Assembly: GCA_900470095.1 (NCBI GenBank)
Contig: UBZM01000025.1
Span: 124,001-188,000 of the forward strand
Reading direction: 5' to 3'
Origin: Hyphomicrobiales bacterium
Lineage (GTDB): Bacteria > Pseudomonadota > Alphaproteobacteria > Rhizobiales > Beijerinckiaceae
Length of the DNA stretch: 64,000 nucleotides
Both the position numbers and the translations under genes were made by a program. The stretch's first letter is position 1, and every line of letters starts with the position of its first letter. Shown here piece by piece: positions 28,482-36,366 of this stretch. The notes below the pieces were generated by a model. That model made no database searches. It worked only from the letters and a program-made list of their open reading frames with translations, and was not told the DNA's origin.

Positions 28482-28520
28482 TTGAACAGCATAAACTGGT
28501 TCTATATTGGTATCGTACCA
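28482..28520 (+). promoter_or_regulatory. Promoter with GntR-like palindromic operator, amino-sugar operon
   Basis: A -35-like TTGAAC (28482-28487) and -10-like TATATT (28503-28508) are 15 bases apart, short of the ideal 17. Overlapping the -10 is TGGTATCGTACCA (28508-28520), a perfect inverted repeat of TGGTA/TACCA around TCG. Operators of GntR-family regulators of amino-sugar genes (NagQ/NanR groups) are built from similar GGTA-type arms. A repressor bound here would block the PP2C-transporter-nanE operon. No such regulator gene is in the window. Confidence 0.5.
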
Positions 28521-28567
28521 GAGGGTGTTGATCGCGCTGAACGCGCGAAGCGGGAGCACGCGGAACA

Positions 28568-29515
28568 GTGGCAGGCGAGGGGTCTCTTTCAGGGTCCGCA
28601 GAACGTCCCGCCATCTGTGCCGTTCCGAAGGCATCGGTCGGCTGGCGCATCCTGTCGCAGGTCAGCGTCAAGGGTAGTGCCCCTTTCAACGAGGACATGA
28701 GCGGATCTGCCGGCTCGCATGCCTGGATCATCGATGGGGCGGCCTTTTTCTCGGGCGCTGCCCGAACGGAGCAGCAATCGGAAGGGGCCTGGCTCGCGCA
28801 GCGTGTCGATGAGATCCTGCGCTCTAACGTGCGCGACGAAGCTCCGCTTTCCGAGATCGCGGCAACTCTCGAGGCGACCGTTACCCGAGATTACGCTGCG
28901 CTGGGGGACGGTCAGCCTGAGCGTGTCGGAGGAGAGGGGCCTTCTGCTGTCCTGAGCCTCCTGCGCCTTTCACCCACGGGGCAATCCTGCCGTATCGAGG
29001 GCGTGGTGATTGGCGATGTGTCGATCATCATCCGCGATGGCAGGCGCATGGAGCGCTGGACAGACCCTTCGGCAGGCCCGTTCGAGGCCAGGACAATCGC
29101 GGCAGCCGGAACCGGCCTGCGGCGTGAAGGTGAGCCGATTTCGGCGCCCGCTCTGGCGCAGATTCACGAGAACCGCCGTTTCCTGAACCGACCGGACGGC
29201 TATTGGGCTGTTCACCCCGGGCTTCCGTGGCGCGGGGGCTTGCGTTCCTTCGTCACGACCGTCTCTCCGACGGCGACGGTGCTGCTCGCTTCCGACGGGT
29301 TCATGCGCCTTGTCGATGTCTTGAAACGCTATGACGAGGCTGGTCTCATGCAGGCGGTGGTGAGCGACGGCGCGGCCGCGCTTGTCGATGACCTGCGCCG
29401 GCTCGAGAGCGGAGATCCACGGACGGAACGGTTCAACCGCGTCAAAATCCACGATGATGCCACGGCGCTCGTCGTGACGCCGGACCTGCCGGCGGCCGAA
29501 TTCATCCAACAATAA
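28568..29515 (+). CDS. PP2C-like protein phosphatase domain protein
   Basis: A 315-residue soluble protein with scattered PP2C motifs: FNEDMSGSAGSHAWIIDGA near residues 41-59 (NED and the DG metal pair), a central VVIGDVSIIIRDG, LLASDGFMRLVD near 240, and a closing HDDATALVV. The GD/SDG/DD aspartates that bind metals in PP2C phosphatases are largely kept. The GTG start at 28568 keeps the NED motif; the ATG at 28697 would cut through it. It is the first gene of an operon with a sugar importer, NanE and a sugar kinase, 31 bp before the binding protein. It may dephosphorylate a protein or a sugar phosphate; this is not settled by sequence. Confidence 0.75.
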   Translation: MAGEGSLSGSAERPAICAVPKASVGWRILSQVSVKGSAPFNEDMSGSAGSHAWIIDGAAFFSGAARTEQQSEGAWLAQRVDEILRSNVRDEAPLSEIAATLEATVTRDYAALGDGQPERVGGEGPSAVLSLLRLSPTGQSCRIEGVVIGDVSIIIRDGRRMERWTDPSAGPFEARTIAAAGTGLRREGEPISAPALAQIHENRRFLNRPDGYWAVHPGLPWRGGLRSFVTTVSPTATVLLASDGFMRLVDVLKRYDEAGLMQAVVSDGAAALVDDLRRLESGDPRTERFNRVKIHDDATALVVTPDLPAAEFIQQ

Positions 29516-29546
29516 CAAACGTTGCATTCAACGAGGGAGAGTAGAC

Positions 29547-30818
29547 ATGTTGGCCGGGGTTCTGACCAGATCCATCTTGAGGCGCGCGCTTGGCAAGCTT
29601 GCCCTGACGGCATTCGCCGCCGCGACAGTCCTTGCGGCTCCGGTGCAGGCGGAGGACCTCACCCTGTGGAGCTGGCGCCAGGAAGACAAGGCGGCCTACG
29701 CCAAGTTCATCGAGGCGTTCCGCAAGAAACATCCAGACATCAATGTTAAGTTCGAGGCCTTCGAAGCCGCGAACTACCCGACCGTCCTGTCGACCGCTCT
29801 TGCCGGCGGCACCGGGCCGGACATTGTGCAGGTGCGTGCTTACGGCACGCTTGGCGTCGGTAAGCCGGACTATCTCGTGCCGCTCGACAAGACGATGGTG
29901 CCGGAATTCGAGAATTTCCCCGCGTCGGCGGTGGCGGCAGAGACCATGCGATCCGATGGCAAGCTTTATGCGGTGCCCTTCGCCTCGCAGACCATGCTGA
30001 TCATCTACAACAAGGATCTGTTCGAGAAAGCCGGCGTCACGCCGCCTGCGACATGGGACGAGCTCGTTGCCGTTTCGAAGACGCTGAAGGAGAAGGGCAT
30101 CACCCCCTTCGGCAACGGAACCGCCACCTCGTGGCAGAACGAGACCATCGTCGGCGCCTTGCTCTCCTCCCAGATCGGCAAGCAGTTCGAGCAGGACGTG
30201 CTCGCCGGCAAGGCCGACTTCACCGATCCGCGCTTCGTTGGCGCTCTCGCCAAGCTGAACGAGCTGAAGGAGTACTTCGCCCCGAATTTCTCGGGCGTGG
30301 ATTATGCCGCGTCGCAGCAGTTCTTCGCCGCCGGGCGTGCAGCCATGTTTGCCGGCGGTTCGTTCGAACTCGCCAACTTCCTGCGCCAGAATCCGAAGCT
30401 GAAACTGGGGATGTTCGCCTCGCCGGTCGCCAAGGCCGGGGACGAACGGCTGGTCGCGCTCTATTACGATGGCGGCTACGCGATCAACGCCGCGTCGAAG
30501 AAGAAGGACGCGGCGCTCAAGTTCCTGCGCTTCCTCGGGACGCCTGAGTTCGGCACGGCCTTCTCGAACGATCTGCAGAACATCTCGCCGATCAAGGGCG
30601 TGAAGTTCGAGAACCCGTTGCTGAAGGAGGTGGCGGCGCTCAACGAGCAGGCCATGTCCTACATCATGCTGGTCAACTTCCGCTATCAGGAGCCGACGGG
30701 CTCGGTGCTGCTGCAGTCCGGCGTGCAGAAGATGCTCGCGGGCAAGGCGACCCCGGCCGAAGTCGGTGCGGAGGTCACGAAGGGCATCGGGACCTACTAC
30801 GCTCCTTTCAAGAAGTAA
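29547..30818 (+). CDS. ABC transporter sugar-binding protein (SBP_bac_1 family)
   Basis: A 423-residue periplasmic protein. The signal peptide runs to about residue 35 (LALTAFAAATVLAAPVQA). The mature part starts EDLTLWSWRQEDKAAYAKFIEAF, with PDIVQVRAYG and the later AMFAGGSFELANFLRQNP typical of group 1 sugar-binding proteins. A strong GAGGGAGAG ribosome site lies just upstream. It feeds the two permeases that follow. Context (NanE, kinase) suggests an amino sugar such as N-acetylmannosamine or a sialic-acid-derived sugar. Confidence 0.93.
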   Translation: MLAGVLTRSILRRALGKLALTAFAAATVLAAPVQAEDLTLWSWRQEDKAAYAKFIEAFRKKHPDINVKFEAFEAANYPTVLSTALAGGTGPDIVQVRAYGTLGVGKPDYLVPLDKTMVPEFENFPASAVAAETMRSDGKLYAVPFASQTMLIIYNKDLFEKAGVTPPATWDELVAVSKTLKEKGITPFGNGTATSWQNETIVGALLSSQIGKQFEQDVLAGKADFTDPRFVGALAKLNELKEYFAPNFSGVDYAASQQFFAAGRAAMFAGGSFELANFLRQNPKLKLGMFASPVAKAGDERLVALYYDGGYAINAASKKKDAALKFLRFLGTPEFGTAFSNDLQNISPIKGVKFENPLLKEVAALNEQAMSYIMLVNFRYQEPTGSVLLQSGVQKMLAGKATPAEVGAEVTKGIGTYYAPFKK

Positions 30819-30858
30819 GCTCCGGGGCTGAAGCTCTCATCATGCGCGTGGCCGGCAG

Positions 30859-30893
30859 AGCCCGACCATGCGCTTGGACAAGCGCGCCGGGCT
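30859..30893 (+). terminator. Intercistronic hairpin after sugar-binding protein gene
   Basis: Outer arms AGCCCG (30859-30864) and CGGGCT (30888-30893) enclose a second perfect stem GCGCTT-GGAC-AAGCGC, followed by TTCCCC. It sits between the binding-protein and permease genes, a common place for partial termination that leaves more binding protein than permease. It also overlaps the possible upstream start of the next gene, arguing for the later start at 30928. Confidence 0.5.
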
Positions 30894-30927
30894 TTCCCCT
30901 GAGCGCTGCTTCAACAGGCCAGGTCTC

Positions 30928-31860
30928 ATGAAGACTGATTATCGAAGCCGCGAAAGGCGCAGGCGCGCGGCCTGGATCGCATTTCTCATCGTGCCCCCGA
31001 TGGCGATGATGCTGACCTTCGTCGTCTGGCCGCTGCTGGTGGCACTCAGCTCGGCCTTCTATCGCTGGGAGGGGATGGCGCAGGGAGAATTCGTTGGCCT
31101 GCAGAACTTCAGCGATGTCCTGTTCGGGGATCATTTCGCAGCGCTGACCTGGCGCGCGTTCCGGCACAATCTCTTCGTCTTCTTCGCGCTTTTCGTGGTG
31201 CAGAACACCGCCGGTTTCTTGCTTGCCTGGTTCATCTATCGGGAGCCGTTCGGCTTTCGCTTTCACCGCATCGCGATCTTCATGCCGGTGATCCTGTCCA
31301 CCGTCCTGGTCGGGTTCCTGTGGAAGCTCTTCCTCGATCCCAATTTCGGACTCATCAATCAGCTTCTCGAGATGATCGGGCTCGGTGGGCTGCGCCAGCC
31401 CTGGCTCGGACAGGAGACGACGGCGCTGCCCGCGCTGGTCATGGCCAATGCCTGGCACTGGGTCGGGTTTCCCGCGCTGGTCTATCTGGCCGGAATGCAG
31501 CGCATTCCCCGCGAAATCCTGGAAGCGGCCAAGCTCGATGGCTGCAGCGGCTGGCAGATGTTGACCCGCGTCGTCTGGCCACTGGTGGCGCCCTCCACGA
31601 CCATCACGCTGACGCTGCTGTTCATCGGCGCCTTCAACTGGTTCGAGCTGCCCTACATCATGGCGGGGCTGGACGGCTCGCCCTACGGTTCCACCGATGT
31701 GCTGGGGCTCTATTTCTACCGCACAGCCTTCGGCAACCAGAGCGGAGGCCTTCAGGATTTCGGGCACGGCAATGCGCTTGCTGTCTTGATGTTCATGTTC
31801 ATCGCGGTCGTCGCCACGCTCATCACGCAGTATCTGCGTCGCCGGGAGATCGCGTTGTGA
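30928..31860 (+). CDS. Sugar ABC transporter permease, MalF/UgpA type
   Basis: A 310-residue inner-membrane permease with six predicted transmembrane helices. The N-terminal RRRRAAWIAFLIVPPMAMMLTFVVWPL and FVGLQNFSDVLF are classic for MalF/UgpA-like proteins, and the EAA loop is EAAKLDGCSGWQMLTRVVWPLVAP. I chose ATG 30928 over 30868 because the intercistronic hairpin overlaps the longer form and the shorter one matches family length. Its stop overlaps the next permease start. Confidence 0.92.
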   Translation: MKTDYRSRERRRRAAWIAFLIVPPMAMMLTFVVWPLLVALSSAFYRWEGMAQGEFVGLQNFSDVLFGDHFAALTWRAFRHNLFVFFALFVVQNTAGFLLAWFIYREPFGFRFHRIAIFMPVILSTVLVGFLWKLFLDPNFGLINQLLEMIGLGGLRQPWLGQETTALPALVMANAWHWVGFPALVYLAGMQRIPREILEAAKLDGCSGWQMLTRVVWPLVAPSTTITLTLLFIGAFNWFELPYIMAGLDGSPYGSTDVLGLYFYRTAFGNQSGGLQDFGHGNALAVLMFMFIAVVATLITQYLRRREIAL

Positions 31861-32714
31861 CGGCAAAGGCCCAAAGCCCGGATCCACTGTTCCCGCGCAG
31901 CAGCCCCGGCAGTCTGATTGCCGCCGCGCTGCTCGTGGGCAACTCGGTCCTGATGCTCTACCCGATCGTGATCATGGTCTTCTCGGCCTTCAAGACGACG
32001 GGCGAGATTTTTGACGCACCGTTTTCCATTCCTGATTTCACCTATGTCGCGAACTTCACCCGCATCTGGGGCGAGACAAGCCTGCCGGGCTACTTCATCA
32101 ATTCGGTGATCATCACCGGCTCGTCCCTCGCGCTCATCCTGCTGCTCGGCACGATGGGGGCCTATGCGCTCGCGCGCTACGATTTTCCCGGCAATTCGGC
32201 CATCTTCATGTTCTTCCTGGCCGGCCTGATGCTGCCCTTGAAGCTCGCGGTGATTCCGCTCTTCCTGCAGATGCGCGATTTCGGCCTGCTCGACACTCGT
32301 TTCGGCCTCATCCTGATCTATACGGCGATGGGCCTGCCCTCGACGATCTTCATCATGACCGGTTTCCTGCGGACGCTGCCGACGGAGCTGGAGGAAGCCG
32401 CGCGCATCGACGGGGCATCCGAGCCGCGGATCATGCTGTCCATCATGCTGCCGCTATCCGTGCCGCCGATGGTCATCTCCGCGATTCAGAATGCCGTGCC
32501 GACCTGGAATGATTTCTTCTTCCCGCTCGTCTTCATCCAGACCGATGCGCGCAAGACCCTGCCTCAGGGTCTTTCGGTGTTCATGGGCGAATATACCACC
32601 GACTGGGGCATGCTGTTTGCCGGCCTCACCATTGCCGCCCTGCCACTGACCATCATCTACATCGTGATGTCGCGCCAGTTCATCCGGGGCATGACCGCAG
32701 GGGCGGTAAAGTGA
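31857..32714 (+). CDS. Sugar ABC transporter permease, MalG/UgpE type
   Basis: A 285-residue permease starting at a GTG that overlaps the preceding stop (GTGA). The reading frame stays open far upstream, antisense-like, but homology begins only at this GTG. Family hallmarks include LMLYPIVIMVFSAFKTTGEIF, the conserved YFINSVIITGSSLALILLLGTMGAYALARYDF helix and the EAA loop EAARIDGASEPRIMLSIMLPL. It forms a heterodimer with the preceding permease. No MsmK/UgpC-type ATPase gene follows. Confidence 0.92.
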   Translation: MTAKAQSPDPLFPRSSPGSLIAAALLVGNSVLMLYPIVIMVFSAFKTTGEIFDAPFSIPDFTYVANFTRIWGETSLPGYFINSVIITGSSLALILLLGTMGAYALARYDFPGNSAIFMFFLAGLMLPLKLAVIPLFLQMRDFGLLDTRFGLILIYTAMGLPSTIFIMTGFLRTLPTELEEAARIDGASEPRIMLSIMLPLSVPPMVISAIQNAVPTWNDFFFPLVFIQTDARKTLPQGLSVFMGEYTTDWGMLFAGLTIAALPLTIIYIVMSRQFIRGMTAGAVK

Positions 32715-33403
32715 CACTTCCAGCCAATCAGAAGTTGATACCGCCCGGCAGCCTCGCCGTGTCCTGCCAGGCGCGGGCGGATAACCCCTTGCATGGGCCG
32801 ATGTTCATGGCGGCGATGGCGCAGGCGGCCGAACAGGGCGGCGCGCTCGCCCTGCGCGCCAATGGCGCTGCCGATATCACGGCGATCCGCGCGGTTAGCA
32901 CGCTGCCGATCATCGGCATTCTCAAGCGCTGGGACGATCGCTTTCCCGTCTACATCACGCCCAATTTCGCCGCTGCCGCGCTGATTGCTGCCGCAGGCGC
33001 CGACATCATCGCGCTCGATGCCACCGACAGGCCCCGGGACGGCGAGCCGCTCGGGGCCCTGATCGCGCGCATCCGCGGTGAACTGGGCAAGCCCGTCTTC
33101 GCGGATTGCGCGACATTCGAGGACGGCATGCGCGCGGCCCGGCTTGGCGCCGACTACATTGCCACGACCTTGTCCGGCTACACCGATGAAACCGCTGCGT
33201 TGAAGGCGACGGGGCCGGATATCGCCCTGATTGCCGCCCTCGCTAGCGCGATCTCGACTCCGATTGTGGCGGAGGGGCGTTTTGAGCGGCCGGAGCAGCT
33301 TGATGCGGCCTTCGCCGCAGGTGCCCATGCCGTGGTTGTCGGCACGGCCATCACCAACCCTCGTGAAATCACGCGCCGCTTTGTCTCGCATGCCCGGGCT
33401 TGA
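32711..33403 (+). CDS. nanE: N-acetylmannosamine-6-phosphate 2-epimerase
   Basis: A 230-residue TIM-barrel enzyme that converts N-acetylmannosamine-6-phosphate to N-acetylglucosamine-6-phosphate. The family pattern is clear: LAVSCQARADNPLHGP at the start, GGALALRANG, LPIIGILKR, VYITPNF, ADIIALDATDRPR and FADCATFEDGMRAARLGADYIATTLSGYT, then VAEGRFERPEQ. The expected catalytic lysine (ILKR) and glutamate (AEGR) are present. It starts at a GTG overlapping the permease stop. The following kinase gene overlaps it by 14 bases, so uptake, phosphorylation and epimerisation are likely co-expressed. Confidence 0.95.
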   Translation: MTLPANQKLIPPGSLAVSCQARADNPLHGPMFMAAMAQAAEQGGALALRANGAADITAIRAVSTLPIIGILKRWDDRFPVYITPNFAAAALIAAAGADIIALDATDRPRDGEPLGALIARIRGELGKPVFADCATFEDGMRAARLGADYIATTLSGYTDETAALKATGPDIALIAALASAISTPIVAEGRFERPEQLDAAFAAGAHAVVVGTAITNPREITRRFVSHARA

Positions 33404-34322
33404 GCATCGGCGGGGCCTGGGCATCGAGACGGGCGGGACGGCGTCGCGCTGGTGCCTGGTCTCGGCAACTGGCGAGGTGATGGCACGAGGCGACGTGGCG
33501 CCGATGACGGGCCATGTCTTCTCCGAGGCGGACCATGAGCGTGTCCGAGGCATCTTTGCGGGGCTCGCGGCGGAGCTCGCAGGCCACGGCCGGCCCAGCG
33601 CCATCGTGGCCGGCGTCACGGGCATCGGATCGGCTTCGCCGACGACGGCTCTCTTCGCAAGGATGCTCGCGGATGCCTTCCGATGCGCTGAGACATCCGT
33701 GCTCGTCGTGGACGACATGTGGCTCGGTTACCGCGCCCGCTTTGCGCCCGGCGAGGGCATTGTCGTCTATGCCGGGACCGGCTCCATCGGCTACCACCTC
33801 ACGGCAGGCGGTGAGATCATGCGGGCCGGCGGCTATGGCGTGCTGGTCGACGATGGTGGGGCGGCGACCTGGATCGCGACCGAGGCGTTGCGGTCCGTGC
33901 TGCGGCGGGAAGATGAGGAGCCGGGCTCAGGCTGGAGCACGGTGATTGGCCGGACACTCTCCGAAGCCGTTGGCGGCAGCTCCTGGGAGGCGGCCCGCGT
34001 CTACATCTATGGCGGCGACCGCGGCAGCCTGGGGCTTTTGGCCCTTGCAGTAAGCGCAGCCGATGAGGCCGGGGATCCTGAGGCGAGACGGATCTTTGCG
34101 GGCGCAGGACGGGAGCTCGCCCGTCTTGCTCTGGCGTTGCGCAGGCGTGTCGGCCTCAAGCCGGTGGCCCTGGCCGGCCGTGCGATCGTGCTCTCCCCAG
34201 CCATTGCCCGGAGCTTCGCAGCCTCCGTCGCGCCGCCCGTGCTTTTGGCCGATGCCAGCCCCGATGTACCGGCAGTCGCGGCGCGACTGGCCGTTGAGCT
34301 TGCTGCGAACCCTGGTCATTGA
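33390..34322 (+). CDS. BadF/BadG/BcrA/BcrD-type sugar kinase (N-acetylglucosamine/mannosamine kinase)
   Basis: A 310-residue protein of the actin/hexokinase-fold ATPase group. The phosphate-1 loop is GIETGGTASRWCLVSATG near residues 9-26, adenosine and phosphate-2 elements lie in VYAGTGSIGYHL near 129-140, and GGYGVLVDDGGAATWIATEAL follows. BadF-type kinases include N-acetylglucosamine kinase (NagK). Next to NanE, the likely reaction is phosphorylation of N-acetylmannosamine or N-acetylglucosamine with ATP. I chose ATG 33390; earlier in-frame starts lie inside nanE without homology. Confidence 0.88.
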   Translation: MPGLEHRRGLGIETGGTASRWCLVSATGEVMARGDVAPMTGHVFSEADHERVRGIFAGLAAELAGHGRPSAIVAGVTGIGSASPTTALFARMLADAFRCAETSVLVVDDMWLGYRARFAPGEGIVVYAGTGSIGYHLTAGGEIMRAGGYGVLVDDGGAATWIATEALRSVLRREDEEPGSGWSTVIGRTLSEAVGGSSWEAARVYIYGGDRGSLGLLALAVSAADEAGDPEARRIFAGAGRELARLALALRRRVGLKPVALAGRAIVLSPAIARSFAASVAPPVLLADASPDVPAVAARLAVELAANPGH

Positions 34323-34325
34323 AAG

Positions 34326-34362
34326 CCGGGCACAGGGCGTTGAAACCGCGCTATGTGCCCGG
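34326..34362. terminator. Hairpin after amino-sugar operon
   Basis: CCGGGCACA (34326-34334) and TGTGCCCGG (34354-34362) are perfect 9-bp arms starting four bases after the kinase stop. The downstream neighbour is convergent (stop at 34389), so it can serve both strands. No clear T-run is present. Confidence 0.55.
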
Positions 34363-34388
34363 TCATCGGCAAGAGCCGGGTTATGTCC

Positions 34389-34889
34389 TCAGCGGGAACG
34401 AACCGGCGCAGAAGACGCTTCGAGCTGCTCGAAGACGAAGGCCGCAAGGTAGCCATAGATCGCGTGGCCAATCAGGCTCATGAGGGAGAGGCGCGGCACG
34501 TCGGTGAGAAGGAAGGCCTGACCGGCCAGGGGCGCGAAGAAGCCGAGCGCGATGAAATAGGTGATCACCCCCCAGATCCAACCATCGGCGGGCATGCCGA
34601 AACTCTTCACAAAGCGCGTCAGAGCGTAATAGCCGAGCGGGTAGAACAGGAAGCCCGTGAGGAAATGCAACAGCTTCGCGACCGGCGTCGAAATCGTCAG
34701 GCCGAGCTGGTGGGAAAACAGCGATTTCACCAGCTCCGGCGGCTCCAGTGGAAACTCCGCGAACCACGCGGTCGGGACGGCCGAGAACAGTTCCCAGAAG
34801 CCAAGCCCAGCAAAGCCGCCGAGGGCCAGGTTCGCGATGGTGCGCGCTGATGGAAGGCTGAGCGTCCGGGGCAGGGTGGTGGTGATCAT
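34389..34889 (-). CDS. Hypothetical integral membrane protein
   Basis: A 166-residue protein with about four hydrophobic segments (ALGGFAGLGFWELFSAV, FLTGFLFYPLGYYAL, WGVITYFIALGFFAPLAG, LSLMSLIGHAIYGYLAAFVFE). I do not recognise the family. It starts 24 bases after the TPR-protein stop on the same strand, so it is likely co-transcribed with it. No signal peptide cleavage site is obvious. Function unknown. Confidence 0.8.
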   Translation of the reverse strand: MITTTLPRTLSLPSARTIANLALGGFAGLGFWELFSAVPTAWFAEFPLEPPELVKSLFSHQLGLTISTPVAKLLHFLTGFLFYPLGYYALTRFVKSFGMPADGWIWGVITYFIALGFFAPLAGQAFLLTDVPRLSLMSLIGHAIYGYLAAFVFEQLEASSAPVRSR

Positions 34890-34912
34890 GGCTGCGATTC
34901 CTCTGGTGGCGT

Positions 34913-36298
34913 TCAGTGGGCGAGCGCGAGCGGCGTCGCCGCGACGGCCAGCGCGGCGGTGCGGGCGGCCGGTCGGTTGCGCAGCAACGCCAGCCGGCGC
35001 GCCGCGAAGAGGTTGGAGCCGCCGCGCTTCGTGATGCGTTCCGCGAGAAACGGGGCTGCGCGCTCATGATTGCCCGAGCGGATCAGGCTTTCGATAAAGG
35101 CTTGCTCGAAGAGGTCGCGTTGAGCGTGGCTGCCGCCGATTACGACCAGCCCGGTGCGCGCGGCGCCTAGCAGCCTCGCCGCCTCGGTGTAGTCGCCTTC
35201 GTGGAAGGCGAGCAGGCCAAAAGCCGCGAGCGCACCTTGATGGGCTGCCTGCCGGCGCTCGCTGCTTCGATGCGCCCGGCTATCCCCAACGAGCGTGCGG
35301 GCAATCGCCTCCGCGCCGCTTGCATGCCCGGCGCCGAGCAATGAGAGAGCGTAGTGCAGGTCGGCAAAGACCAGGCGGCCATCGTCGATCCGCCCCTCGG
35401 CGAATGCGGCCAGTTCCTCCCAGCGCGTCCCGACATCGACGCCGGCATATTCGAGCCGGGCAAGCAGCGAGGCGCCATTGGCGATGTCGCGATAATCGTC
35501 GGTGGGCTCGCCCCGGATATCGTTGTCATAGAGGCGCAGCACCTCCGCGATCTCACCGCGCTCGAGCCGGAACAGGGCGAGGTGCCAGACGATGTGGAAG
35601 CGCAGGTTATTGGCATGGGACCAGTTCCGGGCATTCGCGAGCCAGATGATCCCCTCGTCGGCGCGGCCGGTCATTTCCAGCACATGGGCGACGGCGTGGC
35701 GGCCCCAGGCATCGCGCGGCGCCAGGGTCACGGCGCGGCGGCCCGCCCGTTCGGCCTCGGCATAGAAACCCTGTTCTTCGAGTGCGAAGGCGTAGCAGCC
35801 ATGGACATAGCCGGCGAGCGGGTGGTTCTCAGTGAAACTCGGAGCGACCCGCCGCAGGCAGGCCAGCATCTCGGCTTGATCCCCGAGCATGAAGCGCAGG
35901 CCGTGCGAGAACTTCAGGGCCAGAACATCGAGGGGGTGCGCCTCCAGAATCGCTTCCAGGCGTTCGGCGGCCAGGCGCGGTGCATCGGTCAGCCAGAGGG
36001 CCAGCGCCTCGACCAGCATGCGCTCGCGCCGGGTAACGGGACACCGCGTCATGGCGGCATGGGCCTTGGCGAGGCAGTCGCGCGCCGCTCCGAGCAATTC
36101 GGACCTGGCAAGCGAAAGCAGCATCAGGCCCTTGGCTGCATGAGCCTGGACGAAATCCGGATCCGCTTCCAGCGCGCGGGCGAGATGCTCGGGCGTCGCG
36201 GCAGCATGGGCCAGCACAGCTTCGAGCGTGTCGTTCCAGGCGAGGCGTGCAGCGTCATTCGCGACAGTGACGCGCTCGCCTGAGAGATCGTGATACAT
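34913..36298 (-). CDS. TPR-repeat protein, TTC38-like
   Basis: A 461-residue protein composed of alpha-helical repeats. The central HAVAHVLEMTGRADEGIIWLANARNW (about residues 200-225) is the signature of the TTC38 tetratricopeptide family found in animals and proteobacteria. Other repeat-like segments are LEADPDFVQAHAAKGLMLL and FALEEQGFYAEAERAGRRAV. No signal peptide or membrane segment is visible. TPR proteins act as protein-interaction scaffolds; the specific role is unknown. It lies between opgC and a small membrane protein on the minus strand. Confidence 0.88.
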   Translation of the reverse strand: MYHDLSGERVTVANDAARLAWNDTLEAVLAHAAATPEHLARALEADPDFVQAHAAKGLMLLSLARSELLGAARDCLAKAHAAMTRCPVTRRERMLVEALALWLTDAPRLAAERLEAILEAHPLDVLALKFSHGLRFMLGDQAEMLACLRRVAPSFTENHPLAGYVHGCYAFALEEQGFYAEAERAGRRAVTLAPRDAWGRHAVAHVLEMTGRADEGIIWLANARNWSHANNLRFHIVWHLALFRLERGEIAEVLRLYDNDIRGEPTDDYRDIANGASLLARLEYAGVDVGTRWEELAAFAEGRIDDGRLVFADLHYALSLLGAGHASGAEAIARTLVGDSRAHRSSERRQAAHQGALAAFGLLAFHEGDYTEAARLLGAARTGLVVIGGSHAQRDLFEQAFIESLIRSGNHERAAPFLAERITKRGGSNLFAARRLALLRNRPAARTAALAVAATPLALAH

Positions 36299-36366
36299 GA
36301 GGCCACTCCGTTCGAGCCCTTGAAAGGCATCTCCGGGGAGTTCGCTGGCGAGCGATCAAGCTGCGA

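Noticed and set aside
31320..31856. An upstream extension of the second sugar permease frame
   Set aside because: The frame is open but out of register with the first permease gene that occupies this DNA. Homology starts only at the GTG at 31857.
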